A DNA stretch of 64,000 nucleotides from Cocleimonas sp. (GTDB lineage: Bacteria; Pseudomonadota; Gammaproteobacteria; Thiotrichales; Thiotrichaceae): contig JAKIUW010000018.1 in NCBI GenBank assembly GCA_021647365.1, positions 1 through 64,000 of the forward strand. Reading direction: 5' to 3'. The notes under the pieces are model-generated. The model had not been told where the DNA came from and ran no database searches. It worked only from the letters and a program-made list of their open reading frames with translations. This document shows positions 26,796 through 36,772 of the stretch, in pieces. Numbering within the stretch: the first letter of the stretch is position 1; the number at the start of each line of letters is the position of its first letter. Made by a program: the position numbers and the translations under genes.

Positions 26796-28337
26796 CTACC
26801 AAGTACCTTTCGATTTAAAGTCTTCAAGTGTGCTCTTCATTTCCGCTGCAATTTCATCACTAAAATCACCACTTTCATTTAAGCCATCAAGAAAATCTGA
26901 TTTTTCTGAACGAACATACGCCAGCATTGCTGATTCAAAGTCGCCTACTTTAGCAACTTCAACATCATCAATAAAACCTTCGTTAGCCGCGAATAATGAG
27001 AATGCTAACTCGCCTGTTTTCAAAGGAGAGTACTGTTTTTGAGTCATTAATTCTGTTACACGCTCACCACGCTCTAACTGCTTTCTTGTGCCTTCATCTA
27101 AGTCAGATGCAAACTGTGAAAATGCTGCTAACTCACGATACTGAGCCAAGTCAAGACGAACACCACCACCTAATTTTTTAATTATTTTAGTCTGTGCGGC
27201 ACCACCTACTCGTGACACTGAAAGACCCGCATCAATCGCTGGACGATTACCAGAGTTGAATAAATCTGTATCTAGAAATATTTGACCATCTGTGATTGAA
27301 ATCACGTTCGTTGGAACGAATGCAGATACATCACCTTCTTGAGTCTCAATAATTGGATAAGCAGTCAAAGAACCTGTCTTACCTTTTACTTTACCTTTTG
27401 TATAGCGTTCAACATATTCAGCATTTACACGCGAAGAACGCTCTAGCAAACGTGAATGCAAGAAGAAAACATCACCAGGATATGCTTCACGACCAGGAGG
27501 ACGACGTAGCAACAATGACACTTGACGATATGCCCAAGCCTGCTTGGTTAGATCATCATAGATAATCAAAGCATTTTCACCATTATCACGGAAATACTCA
27601 CCCATTGCACAACCTGCATAAGGTGCGAGATATTGCATTGATGCTGGATCAGATGCATTAGCCGCAACGACAATGGTGTAATCCATTGCGCCGTACTCTT
27701 CAAGTTTGCGAACGATTCCTGCTACCGATGAAGCCTTTTGGCCTACTGCAACATAAATACATTTAACGTCCTTACCTTTCTGGTTGATGATTGCATCAAT
27801 CGCAATCGCCGTTTTACCTGTTTGACGATCACCGATAATTAATTCACGTTGTCCGCGCCCAACTGGAACCATCGCATCAAGTGCTTTAATTCCCGTTTCC
27901 ATTGGTTCATCAACTGATTTACGTTCGATTACACCTGGAGCCTGACGCTCAATAGGGTTCATTTCCTTCGTATCGACAGGGCCTTTACCATCAATTGGCG
28001 CACCAAGAGAGTCAACTACACGCCCCATCAATTCAGGACCTACTGGAACATCAAGAATACGACCAGTACATTTAGCTGTATCACCTTCTGACATGCCTTT
28101 ATAGTCACCAAGAACTACAGCGCCAACTGAATCACGCTCCAAGTTCAAAGCCAAACCATAAGAACCGTTTGAAAATTCGATCATCTCACCTGACATAACA
28201 TCAGATAATCCATGTATACGCACAATACCATCCATGATGGAAACGATTGTACCTTCCGTACGAGCCTCAGCATCCGTATCAAAGCCTTCAATACGCTTCT
28301 TTATTAGATCACTGATTTCTGTTGGGTTAAGTTGCAT
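26796..28337 (-). CDS. atpA: ATP synthase alpha subunit AtpA
   Basis: 513 residues, the normal length. Walker A GDRQTGKT and the alpha-specific sequences [38 protein letters not shown] and [15 protein letters not shown] are intact. Non-catalytic nucleotide-binding subunit of F1. 76 bases separate it from atpH. Confidence 0.99.
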   Translation of the reverse strand: MQLNPTEISDLIKKRIEGFDTDAEARTEGTIVSIMDGIVRIHGLSDVMSGEMIEFSNGSYGLALNLERDSVGAVVLGDYKGMSEGDTAKCTGRILDVPVGPELMGRVVDSLGAPIDGKGPVDTKEMNPIERQAPGVIERKSVDEPMETGIKALDAMVPVGRGQRELIIGDRQTGKTAIAIDAIINQKGKDVKCIYVAVGQKASSVAGIVRKLEEYGAMDYTIVVAANASDPASMQYLAPYAGCAMGEYFRDNGENALIIYDDLTKQAWAYRQVSLLLRRPPGREAYPGDVFFLHSRLLERSSRVNAEYVERYTKGKVKGKTGSLTAYPIIETQEGDVSAFVPTNVISITDGQIFLDTDLFNSGNRPAIDAGLSVSRVGGAAQTKIIKKLGGGVRLDLAQYRELAAFSQFASDLDEGTRKQLERGERVTELMTQKQYSPLKTGELAFSLFAANEGFIDDVEVAKVGDFESAMLAYVRSEKSDFLDGLNESGDFSDEIAAEMKSTLEDFKSKGTW

Positions 28338-28413
28338 TACCTTTACCTTTTCAATAATTATTTTGTACTTAGTTTTTATTTCCCAATTGTTACTGCTTTA
28401 AAAACAGAAGCAA

Positions 28414-28950
28414 TTAGTGAGTCATCACATTAGTCATTTTATTTAAACGACCCTTTAGAGAACCATCCATTACTAAGTCGCCAGCCCGAATAATTGCACC
28501 ACCAAGCAGTGACTCATCCAGGCTAACTTTTAATTTCACATCACGTCCCAAACGCTTTTTCAGAGCTGTCGCAATTGACGTCTCTTCGGCTTTGGTCAGT
28601 TTTTTCGCTGCTGTTACTAGTGCTTCGACCGAACCTTCCGCCTCATCTTTAAGTGCTTCGTAAATCACACTCATTTCAGGCAGTAATGACAAACGATCAT
28701 TCTCAGCCAACATTTTGACTAAGTTTTCAGCTTTATCATTTAGCTTCTTGTCGCATAGCTTTATAAATGCATCTGCGCCAGCTTGCTTAGCCATTTTGGG
28801 ATTTGCTAATAATGTTTGCACATCTTCATTAGCGGCTACTGCACCCATAAAGGCAAGTGACTCTGACCATTTAGCTAAATCATTCGCTTCGTTTGCCATT
28901 TCAAACACGGCACGAGCATAAGGGCGAGCTGCGGTAGTTAATTCAGACAT
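28414..28950 (-). CDS. atpH: ATP synthase delta subunit AtpH
   Basis: 178 residues with the delta/OSCP pattern: TAARPYARAVFEMA at the start, LIxNPK-like LLANPKMAKQ, and the C-terminal LKVSLDESLLGGAIIRAGDLVMDGS followed by a short helix. It ties F1 to the b-subunit stator. Starts 17 bases after atpF. Confidence 0.97.
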   Translation of the reverse strand: MSELTTAARPYARAVFEMANEANDLAKWSESLAFMGAVAANEDVQTLLANPKMAKQAGADAFIKLCDKKLNDKAENLVKMLAENDRLSLLPEMSVIYEALKDEAEGSVEALVTAAKKLTKAEETSIATALKKRLGRDVKLKVSLDESLLGGAIIRAGDLVMDGSLKGRLNKMTNVMTH

Positions 28951-28967
28951 ACTAAATTCCTATCTTC

Positions 28968-29438
28968 CTAGATCTGAGCAATCAAGTCTTTAAGCGCTGC
29001 TTTATGAGTGCTTGCATCAACTTCTTTGCCTAGAATCTTGCTCGCTCCTGCGACTGCCAACTCTGACACCTGAGTACGCAAAGAATCTTTAGCGCGATTA
29101 ACCTCTTGGTCAATCTCAGCTTGTGCACCTGCTATAATGCGATCCGCCTCCTCAACTGCCTTACCTTTGGCTTCTTCAACCATTTGAGTGTCACGTGATT
29201 TTGCTTGAGCAATAATTTCAGCTGCTTCTTGCTTTGCTTCTTTAATCTTTTGCTTAGCAATCTCTTCCGCCATCTCTTGATCTTTAAGACCTTTTTCAGA
29301 TGCAGCAAGACCATCAGCAATACTCGCTTTACGCTCATCAAGGACACCAACGATTGGACCCCAAACAAACTTCATCGTAAACCAAACAAATATGGCAAAA
29401 ACGATCATCTCTAGTAATAATGTTAGGTTAATATTCAT
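28968..29438 (-). CDS. atpF: ATP synthase b subunit AtpF
   Basis: 156 residues. One N-terminal membrane span (INLTLLLEMIVFAIFVWFTM) with WGPI after it, then a long charged Ala/Lys/Glu helix that forms the peripheral stalk dimer. Length equals the E. coli protein. 26 bases after atpE. Confidence 0.97.
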   Translation of the reverse strand: MNINLTLLLEMIVFAIFVWFTMKFVWGPIVGVLDERKASIADGLAASEKGLKDQEMAEEIAKQKIKEAKQEAAEIIAQAKSRDTQMVEEAKGKAVEEADRIIAGAQAEIDQEVNRAKDSLRTQVSELAVAGASKILGKEVDASTHKAALKDLIAQI

Positions 29439-29464
29439 GATCTAAACCTTCAAATATAAATAGA

Positions 29465-29767
<303 letters not shown>

Positions 29768-29774
29768 CTAACTA

Positions 29775-30650
<876 letters not shown>

Positions 30651-30666
30651 CTATTATTCCTTAATA

Positions 30667-31014
30667 TTACTCTTTCCCCAGCCAAGGCATAAAATACGCT
30701 AGCTGAGCAATTCCAAATACAATTAACAGAGGTTTTGCATTTAGTTTAAGAAGACCCAAGCCAACGCCTAAACCTAACAAAACAAATACATAGCGCTGTA
30801 TAACACCTATATAGAGCAATCCCATTACCTGCGGAGAACCTTTTTCTACTGATCTCATAGCGCGCTTGGTACGCCGCATTAAAATCAAAGAACTAAAGAG
30901 AGCAATCCCTCCTCCATAAGCTGCCGACTGAGCACCAAAGTCACCCATATAGTAGTACGAAAATACTGTCCCTGCCAAAATTAATAGTGTTTGAGCCCAC
31001 AAAAAACTTTGCAT
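30667..31014 (-). CDS. atpI: ATP synthase protein I AtpI
   Basis: 115 residues with four hydrophobic spans and a basic loop RRTKRAMRS. AtpI assists c-ring assembly and is the usual first gene of the operon; the position and topology make the call even though the sequence is variable. It starts the atpIBEFHAGDC unit. Confidence 0.9.
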   Translation of the reverse strand: MQSFLWAQTLLILAGTVFSYYYMGDFGAQSAAYGGGIALFSSLILMRRTKRAMRSVEKGSPQVMGLLYIGVIQRYVFVLLGLGVGLGLLKLNAKPLLIVFGIAQLAYFMPWLGKE

Positions 31015-31059
31015 GAATTAAACACCCATTTACTTCGAACTGCTTTTCGAACCGCGCGA

Positions 31060-31088
31060 AGTCTAACACCACAATTTCATACACTCAA
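31060..31088 (-). promoter_or_regulatory. Candidate promoter of the atp operon
   Basis: TTGAGT (31083-31088) and TAGACT (31060-31065), 17-base spacer, about 45 bases upstream of atpI. The leader between has repeated TTCGAA and a possible ACTTCG/CGAAGT stem (31032-31062). Confidence 0.5.
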
Positions 31089-31140
31089 CAAAACTATGCA
31101 AATAAATAAGTATTTTTGAATGTATTAATATTAACTATTG

Positions 31141-31545
31141 TTAGTCATCAATAGATCGTATTGATACCACCCACAATAGGGTATGCTTTATAAGAAAGTA
31201 CAACAAAATACCAGAGAAGTCAGCCAACCAATCAAAAAGAGAGAAAGAACGATCAGGCGAAAAATACTGCATCACTTCTATAATCATCCCGTAAGCTAGC
31301 AAGGGTAATCCTTTCCATAACCAAAACGGATGACGTGAAGTTGCCAAATCCATTATTACCGCGAAACCAAAAAACACGATGATATGTATTACTTTATCAT
31401 TAAGCTCAATTGTTTCTGGAAAATCTAATGTTCTTGTAGCCACCCAAGCACCAGCAACCATCAAAAGAACAAGCAATACCCGTGTGCTTATTTTAAAAAA
31501 AGGAATCCTCCTTAATTGACGCACCCAGAGTATTATTTTATGCAT
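31141..31545 (-). CDS. VanZ-like membrane protein
   Basis: 134 residues with four membrane spans and the VanZ-type pattern: DKVIHIIVFFGFAVIMDLA (the family's D-K..H...F..F), then MIIEVMQYFSPDRSFSLFDWLADFSGILL (E..Q.F.P.R..S..D...D..G). VanZ-family members are linked to lipid or envelope phenotypes, without a settled reaction. It is divergent from uvrD and has no operon partner. Confidence 0.85.
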   Translation of the reverse strand: MHKIILWVRQLRRIPFFKISTRVLLVLLMVAGAWVATRTLDFPETIELNDKVIHIIVFFGFAVIMDLATSRHPFWLWKGLPLLAYGMIIEVMQYFSPDRSFSLFDWLADFSGILLYFLIKHTLLWVVSIRSIDD

Positions 31546-31638
31546 TAGAAGTCACATCGAAGAATAAAGCCGCGAAGTTTATCTATTTTATTTCCAAATT
31601 CCAAATACACCCGCCAAAAACTTCGCTACAATCCCCTC

Positions 31639-33819
31639 ATGGACGTATCCCACATATTAGATGAATTAAACAAACCCCAACGCGAAGCTGTTTCTGCTGG
31701 CACAAATCCGCTACTTATCCTAGCTGGCGCTGGCAGTGGCAAAACGCGCGTGCTGGTACACCGAATTGCATGGCTGATTCAAGTACAACAGATTTCACCC
31801 TTTGCCATTCTTGCGGTAACTTTTACCAACAAAGCAGCAGCAGAAATGCGTGGTCGAATTGAAAGCCTACTCGGCTCGCCCATCGGAGGCATGTGGGTAG
31901 GAACCTTCCACGGGCTTTCGCACCGTTTATTGCGTAGGCATTACCAAGAAGCCAAGCTTCCACAAGGTTTTCAGATTTTAGATTCTGACGACCAGCTCCG
32001 CATGATCAAACGCATTATGCGTGGCATGGAGTTGGATGAAAAACTCTGGCCTGCCAAGCAATCACAATATTATATTAATAACCGTAAAGACGAAGGCGTT
32101 CGCCCTCAATACATAGAAGCTAAAGGCGACCCCACCACACGACAACTTGTTGAGATTTACACCCAATACGAAGCCGCCTGCCAACGCGCAGGCGTGGTCG
32201 ATTTTGCCGAGCTACTTTTACGCTCATTAGAATTGCTACGCGACAATGCAGAGATTTTGGCACATTACCAAAACCGTTTTAAACATATTTTAGTGGATGA
32301 GTTTCAAGACACCAATACACTGCAATACGCTTGGGTAAAGCTTCTTGCAGGTGCAAACATTCCACCGTTTGTGGTGGGTGACGACGATCAATCCATTTAC
32401 GGCTGGCGTGGCGCGAAGATTGAGCATATTCAAAACTTCTCTCGCGATTTTTCTGGCGCAGAAACTATAAAGCTAGAACAAAATTACCGCTCCACAGGCA
32501 ATATTCTCAACGCTGCCAATGCTGTGATTGAAAACAACCAAGGACGTCTAGGCAAAAATCTATGGACAGCAGACGGCGATGGCGACCCCATCCATTTATA
32601 CGCCGCTTACAATGAGCTTGACGAGGCCACCTACGTTATTTCACGCATCCAACAATGGGTGAGCTACGGAAACTCGCACAAAGACATCGCCATCCTGTAT
32701 CGCTCAAACGCACAATCGCGCGTATTTGAAAGCATGCTCAATGAAAATACCATAGCCTATCGCGTCTACGGAGGTCAACGCTTTTTCGAGCGCGCTGAAA
32801 TCAAAGATGCACTCGCCTATTTGCGCCTCACCTCAAACCGAGACGATGACCCATCGTTTGAACGCGTAGTAAATCAACCCACCCGAGGCATTGGTGGAAA
32901 AACAATCGACATCCTGCGCGAGCACGCACGCAACACCAGTACTTCCATGTGGCAATCTGCCGTTGTATTAATAGAAAATAATGCCTTCACTCCTCGCGCA
33001 GGCACAGCCATTGCAGGCTTTGTTGCACTCATCAACACCATGGCAACTGAGATTGATGGGCTACCATTAGATGAACAAGTCGAGCATGTAATCGAGCGCT
33101 CAAAACTCAAAGATCACTATCTCAAAAAGGAGAAAGGTGACGTAGGACAAGCGCGCATTGAAAACCTCAATGAATTAATTTCCGCCGCGCAAGGCTTCAC
33201 CTACAAGCCCGATGAAGAACACGCCGACATGGATTTTCTCACCGCATTCCTGGCACACGCCTCACTAGAAGCAGGCGAAGGGCAAGGGCAAGCAGGTGAT
33301 GATTGTGTGCAGCTTATGACGCTTCATTCAGCCAAAGGTTTAGAGTTCCCACTGGTGTTTTTAGTGGGGCTAGAAGAAGGACTTTTTCCCCACCAACGAT
33401 CAATAGAAAGCGAAAACGACCTTGAAGAAGAGCGCCGCCTCTGCTACGTTGGTATCACACGCGCTGAAAAACAACTGGTAATCTGCTACGCTGAACAGCG
33501 CAGACTTTATGGAAACACGCTTTATGGCATGCCCTCGCGCTTCCTAAAAGAAATACCCGACACCCTAATTGAAGAGATACGACCCAAAGTGAAAACCTAT
33601 ACAAACACCTATGAAAGAGAAGCTAAAAAACCACTCGCCACGCGCACAAACGAAACAGGCATGCGAGTTGGTCAACAAGTTTCGCACGCTAAATTTGGCG
33701 AAGGAACCATAACCGATGTTGAAGGCGCAGGAAGTCAGGCGCGGGTACAGGTCAACTTTGTGGAAGTGGGCAGTAAATGGTTAGTTCTGACTTATGCAAA
33801 TTTGACTGTTTTAAAATAA
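31639..33819 (+). CDS. uvrD: DNA helicase II UvrD
   Basis: 726 residues, close to E. coli UvrD (720). Walker A GAGSGKT is at residues 30-36, followed by the motif Ia TFTNKAAAEMRGRI, WVGTFHGLSHRLLR, Walker B ILVDEFQDTNTLQY, motif III GDDDQSIYGWRGA, QNYRST, LMTLHSAKGLEFPLVF and the motif VI region CYVGITRAEKQL. The C-terminal Tudor-like domain (HAKFGEGTITDVEGAG) that contacts RNA polymerase is present. Acts in nucleotide excision and mismatch repair. The start MDVSHILDELN matches E. coli, so the ATG is secure. Confidence 0.98.
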   Translation: MDVSHILDELNKPQREAVSAGTNPLLILAGAGSGKTRVLVHRIAWLIQVQQISPFAILAVTFTNKAAAEMRGRIESLLGSPIGGMWVGTFHGLSHRLLRRHYQEAKLPQGFQILDSDDQLRMIKRIMRGMELDEKLWPAKQSQYYINNRKDEGVRPQYIEAKGDPTTRQLVEIYTQYEAACQRAGVVDFAELLLRSLELLRDNAEILAHYQNRFKHILVDEFQDTNTLQYAWVKLLAGANIPPFVVGDDDQSIYGWRGAKIEHIQNFSRDFSGAETIKLEQNYRSTGNILNAANAVIENNQGRLGKNLWTADGDGDPIHLYAAYNELDEATYVISRIQQWVSYGNSHKDIAILYRSNAQSRVFESMLNENTIAYRVYGGQRFFERAEIKDALAYLRLTSNRDDDPSFERVVNQPTRGIGGKTIDILREHARNTSTSMWQSAVVLIENNAFTPRAGTAIAGFVALINTMATEIDGLPLDEQVEHVIERSKLKDHYLKKEKGDVGQARIENLNELISAAQGFTYKPDEEHADMDFLTAFLAHASLEAGEGQGQAGDDCVQLMTLHSAKGLEFPLVFLVGLEEGLFPHQRSIESENDLEEERRLCYVGITRAEKQLVICYAEQRRLYGNTLYGMPSRFLKEIPDTLIEEIRPKVKTYTNTYEREAKKPLATRTNETGMRVGQQVSHAKFGEGTITDVEGAGSQARVQVNFVEVGSKWLVLTYANLTVLK

Positions 33820-33827
33820 TTTATGAT

Positions 33828-33895
33828 GCACACCCCCCCACTTTTACATGATGTTTCTCTTTATTATGAACATCATGTAAAAGTAGGGGGGTGTG
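33828..33895. repeat. Paired dispersed repeat forming a hairpin (CAC/TAC, the one mismatched pair)
   Basis: Left unit from 33828, right unit ending 33895, about 13-base loop. The left unit carries CAC and the right TAC (read in the same sense), the only pair with unlike arms. It starts eight bases after the uvrD stop and its right end contains a GTG that may start the next gene. Confidence 0.9.
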
Positions 33896-34531
33896 AAATA
33901 CTCCCTCTCCCTACTTCGACTCCACCCAGCACATCACCTACTAGATGGAAGAACGTTCTCCAAAAGGACAACTAAAATAAAAACCTACGCACATAAAATC
34001 AGAGAAGAAGCCATCGCAATAGCTGTTTTTATTGCCGTGATCTGGGGAGTTTTTCTGCTTGATCGCTTTTTACCACTAGAAAAGCTAGGACTAATCCCCA
34101 GAGAACTAAGCGGCATATTCGGCATTGCCACCATGACATTTCTGCATGTCGATTTAGGGCATATTATTGGCAACACCCTTCCATTGACTACATTACTCGC
34201 GCTATTAGCAGGCTCACGCGCCGACAGCCGCAAGGCTGTAGTTTTAATAACAATCATTGGTGGAGCGCTACTTTGGTTGTTCGGGCGAGACGCCATCCAC
34301 ATCGGCGCGAGTTTGCTTATTTTTGGACTAGCAAGCTTTCTGTTGGTTTCAGGTTTACTTGAAAAACGCATCATCCCTATGATTATCAGTATTATCATAG
34401 CGCTAGTTTACGGAACGACAATGCTTAGTGGTATTTTGCCATGGCAGACAGGCGTATCATGGGAAGGACATCTATTTGGAGGGATTGCGGGGGCATTTAC
34501 TGCTTGGGTTTTGGTTAAGAAAGTTATTTAA
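33893..34531 (+). CDS. Rhomboid family intramembrane serine protease
   Basis: Up to 212 residues with about six spans. The rhomboid core is TFLHVDLGHIIGNTLPL (H...H..N), AIHIGASLLIFGLASFLL with the GxS nucleophile, and WEGHLFGGIAGAFTAW with the catalytic His. Substrate unknown. The start is uncertain: the reading frame has no ATG before the membrane domain, and the first usable codon is a GTG at 33893 that lies inside a dispersed repeat. The first 30 residues (SLSLLRLHPAHHLLDGR) look like translated non-coding DNA. The true start may be an unusual codon nearer 33977, or the 5' end may have been rebuilt by the repeat. Confidence 0.8.
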   Translation: MKYSLSLLRLHPAHHLLDGRTFSKRTTKIKTYAHKIREEAIAIAVFIAVIWGVFLLDRFLPLEKLGLIPRELSGIFGIATMTFLHVDLGHIIGNTLPLTTLLALLAGSRADSRKAVVLITIIGGALLWLFGRDAIHIGASLLIFGLASFLLVSGLLEKRIIPMIISIIIALVYGTTMLSGILPWQTGVSWEGHLFGGIAGAFTAWVLVKKVI

Positions 34532-34606
34532 AAGCACACCCCCCTAGTTTTACATGATATTTCTCTTTACTATAAACATCATGTAAAACTAGGGGGGTGT
34601 GCTTTT
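34530..34606. repeat. Paired dispersed repeat forming a hairpin (TAG/TAG)
   Basis: Arms 34530-34558 and 34578-34606, perfectly complementary over 29 bases including AAAAGC/GCTTTT ends. Each strand therefore reads a strong hairpin followed by TTTT, fit to end both convergent genes. Confidence 0.93.
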
Positions 34607-34644
34607 GAAACATACTCTTATATTCTAGAATTAAAAAATGAGAA

Positions 34645-35367
34645 TCAAGCAACGTCCTCTTCCTTAACCTTCTGCAACTGCTCAACCAAGCCTTCTGGCA
34701 ATTTCATCTCTTTTGCCAGTGAATCCAAATAATCACGCTCCATTGAGTTTTCTTTATCGGTCACTACGGCTGATACCAAGTAAATCTCAGCGGCAATTGC
34801 CGAGTTTTCTGCCAAAGCGGCGATTTCTTTTACGTCTAGTGGTTTTGCAATTTCAGATTGCATCAAACTAGCCACATCACCTGTTAAGCCTAATTTTTCT
34901 ATTTGCTCATCAATCGCGGCGACTTCTTTTTTATTGATGTGTCCATCTGCTTTTGCGGCGGCTATCATGGCTTTTAGCAAAATATGACTACGCTCGTTGG
35001 CATCTGCTTCGCCTAGTTCGTTAATGGGAATTATTTTGGCATTGGATGCCATGTCTTCTACTTCTTGGTCGATGGTTTCTTTTTGTGTTACCCAGTTTTG
35101 ATAGGCTTTCCACCCTATTCCACCGATTGCGGCAAGGCTACCAATCTTTAGCGCCGAACCTGTTACGCGTCTGCCTGCGCCTGTGCCTAGCAACAGTGCT
35201 AATACGCCGACTGCCACCGCACCTTTTTTCATGCCGTCAATCGTGGCATCGTAGCCTTCATCACCTTCTTTGGGCATTTTCAGTTTTTCTTCAGCTATCT
35301 CGCGCCCTTTGCTGGCGTACTCTTTACCTGTTTTTAGTAGGTCATCTAGAAATGATTTTGTGTCCAT
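34645..35367 (-). CDS. DUF533 (YebE-like) inner-membrane protein
   Basis: 240 residues. After an amphipathic N-terminus come Gly/Ala-rich hydrophobic segments (about 48-65 and 75-90: GAVAVGVLALLLGTGAGRR, KIGSLAAIGGIGWKAYQNW). A TerB-like helical domain follows: LLKAMIAAAKADGHINKKEVAAIDEQ, then EIYLVSAVVTD..NSMERDYLDSLAKEMKLPEGL, the DUF533 signature shared with E. coli YebE. The acidic/helical domain resembles that of tellurite-resistance TerB, but a metal role is unproven. Single-gene unit. Confidence 0.85.
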   Translation of the reverse strand: MDTKSFLDDLLKTGKEYASKGREIAEEKLKMPKEGDEGYDATIDGMKKGAVAVGVLALLLGTGAGRRVTGSALKIGSLAAIGGIGWKAYQNWVTQKETIDQEVEDMASNAKIIPINELGEADANERSHILLKAMIAAAKADGHINKKEVAAIDEQIEKLGLTGDVASLMQSEIAKPLDVKEIAALAENSAIAAEIYLVSAVVTDKENSMERDYLDSLAKEMKLPEGLVEQLQKVKEEDVA

Positions 35368-35463
35368 TATGTTACTCCCTTTGGGTTTCTATATTTTTAT
35401 CTCTCTAGTTATTTATAGGGGTAAATGAGCAATAATTCAAGGTGGGCTTTTTATTGCGGGCAC

Positions 35464-35493
35464 AAAAAAGCGAGGTATAAAACCTCGCTTTTT
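35464..35493 (-). terminator. Rho-independent terminator of the cold-shock gene
   Basis: GCGAGG-TTTTATA-CCTCGC on the minus strand followed by six T; the other strand also ends in TTTTT, so it may be bidirectional. Confidence 0.88.
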
Positions 35494-35515
35494 AAAGTAA
35501 TTCTTTAATTAAAAA

Positions 35516-35722
35516 TTAAAGAGCTACGATGTTCTCAGCTTGAGGACCTTTCTGGCCGTCTGTAACTGTGAACTCAACCTTTTGGCCTTCGTTCAAAGTT
35601 TTGAAACCGTCACCTGAGATTGCGCTGAAGTGAGCGAAAACGTCTGGTCCGTCTTCTTGCTCGATAAAACCAAAGCCTTTAGCTTCATTAAACCATTTTA
35701 CTGTTCCAGTAGTTGTAGACAT
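35516..35722 (-). CDS. Cold-shock protein (CspA family)
   Basis: 68 residues from the ATG at 35722 (AGGAAAAATATT upstream): [20 protein letters not shown], with RNP1 KGFGFI and RNP2 VFAHF. A single cold-shock domain that binds single-stranded nucleic acid. An upstream in-frame start at 35767 would add 15 residues, but that region lies within a hairpin of the leader and is not protein-like. Regulation is probably through the leader, about 160 bases from a strong promoter to the start. Confidence 0.96.
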   Translation of the reverse strand: MSTTTGTVKWFNEAKGFGFIEQEDGPDVFAHFSAISGDGFKTLNEGQKVEFTVTDGQKGPQAENIVAL

Positions 35723-35754
35723 AATATTTTTCCTAATATTCAAAATTAAAAGTG

Positions 35755-35777
35755 TTTTAGAAAACATTTCTAAAACG
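35755..35777 (-). promoter_or_regulatory. Perfect hairpin in the cold-shock mRNA leader
   Basis: GTTTTAGAAA pairs with TTTCTAAAAC over a 3-base loop, 32 bases upstream of the start codon. AU-rich stems of this kind in csp leaders change with temperature; here it is inference. Confidence 0.6.
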
Positions 35778-35892
35778 ATTGTGCTGAAGTGGTGTTGCTA
35801 TGAATTATGAAATCAGGACGAGGATCAAAACTAATGGAACTTCGAGATGGTAATGCATAAATATAAAAAACTTACTTTCAAGCTGCGCGGGA

Positions 35893-35920
35893 TTATACCC
35901 CACACACACGGTTAGTCAAA
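35893..35920 (-). promoter_or_regulatory. Strong sigma-70 promoter of the cold-shock gene
   Basis: TTGACT (35915-35920) and TATAAT (35893-35898), 16-base spacer. Transcription would start near 35886, giving a leader of about 160 bases. Confidence 0.8.
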
Positions 35921-35958
35921 TTTTGAGTTAATTAGTTCCTTTAATTTAATAAATATTA

Positions 35959-36675
35959 TCAAAAGTCTTTTAGTATTTGCTTGGCAAAAGGAATTGTGAT
36001 CAATGCTTTTTGACGAAAGCTTTCTTCATCGAGCTTATTTAATATTTCCATTAACGACTCTATATCACGCGGATAGCGGCGGTAAACGTATTCGATTACA
36101 TTATCTTTTAGTTTAAATCCGCGTTGTTCTGCACGTGCTTGCAGGGCTTTGGGTTTTTCTTCATCCGTTAAAGCTTGTAGTTGATAACTGCCTCCCCAGA
36201 TTAATCGGGAGGCTAAATCGGGTAGAACGCCTTCTAATTTACGAGGATTCTCACTGATGCTCAATAATAAACTTTGCCCATTTTCTCGGGTGACGTTTAT
36301 TAAATTAAATAACGCGACCTCCCAATCTTTATCACCCAGCACTTCATCAATATCATCTATTACCAGTAATTTAGATTGTGACAAACCTTCCAACACTTCT
36401 GTGCCGTAAGCTTTGAAAAATTTTAGCGGAATGTAACTAACCGTGTGATGAACGTCTGCCGCTTTTGCGCAACAGGCTTGCAACAAATGGGTTTTTCCTG
36501 ATGACTTTTCGCCCCAAATAATATTCTGTTGGGGTTTTTTTGATACAAAAATGGATTGCAATACACTAACGACTTCCGTATTTGCAGCTTCAGGCTCGAC
36601 GTAATAGGATTCAAAAATATATCCATCGCGCAAATTTACGTTAAGCGTTAATTGTTCGGGGTTTGTTGATGACAT
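35959..36675 (-). CDS. hda: DnaA regulatory inactivator Hda
   Basis: 238 residues, AAA+ fold like DnaA domain III: Walker A WGEKSSGKTHLL, Walker B LLVIDDIDEVL, sensor I/arginine finger region LPDLASRLIWGGSYQL. N-terminal QLTLNVNLRDGYIFESYY includes the beta-clamp binding motif QLTLNV. Hda with the clamp stimulates ATP hydrolysis by DnaA and so prevents re-initiation. It follows the PerM-type gene, a usual neighbour. Confidence 0.95.
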   Translation of the reverse strand: MSSTNPEQLTLNVNLRDGYIFESYYVEPEAANTEVVSVLQSIFVSKKPQQNIIWGEKSSGKTHLLQACCAKAADVHHTVSYIPLKFFKAYGTEVLEGLSQSKLLVIDDIDEVLGDKDWEVALFNLINVTRENGQSLLLSISENPRKLEGVLPDLASRLIWGGSYQLQALTDEEKPKALQARAEQRGFKLKDNVIEYVYRRYPRDIESLMEILNKLDEESFRQKALITIPFAKQILKDF

Positions 36676-36710
36676 AGCTGGCTATGGCTTCTCTATAAAT
36701 AGAAAAACAA

Positions 36711-36734
36711 TCATGTAAAAGTGGGGGGGTGTGC
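36711..36734 (-). repeat. Dispersed C-rich repeat, single unit in reverse orientation (CAC variant)
   Basis: On the plus strand TCATGTAAAAGTGGGGGGG then TGTGC. It is the only single unit with the C-rich strand on the minus strand. It lies 36 bases upstream of hda and downstream of the perM-type gene. Confidence 0.85.
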
Positions 36735-36772
36735 TTCGACTCCGCTCAGAAAACATGCTCTTAACCATACAT

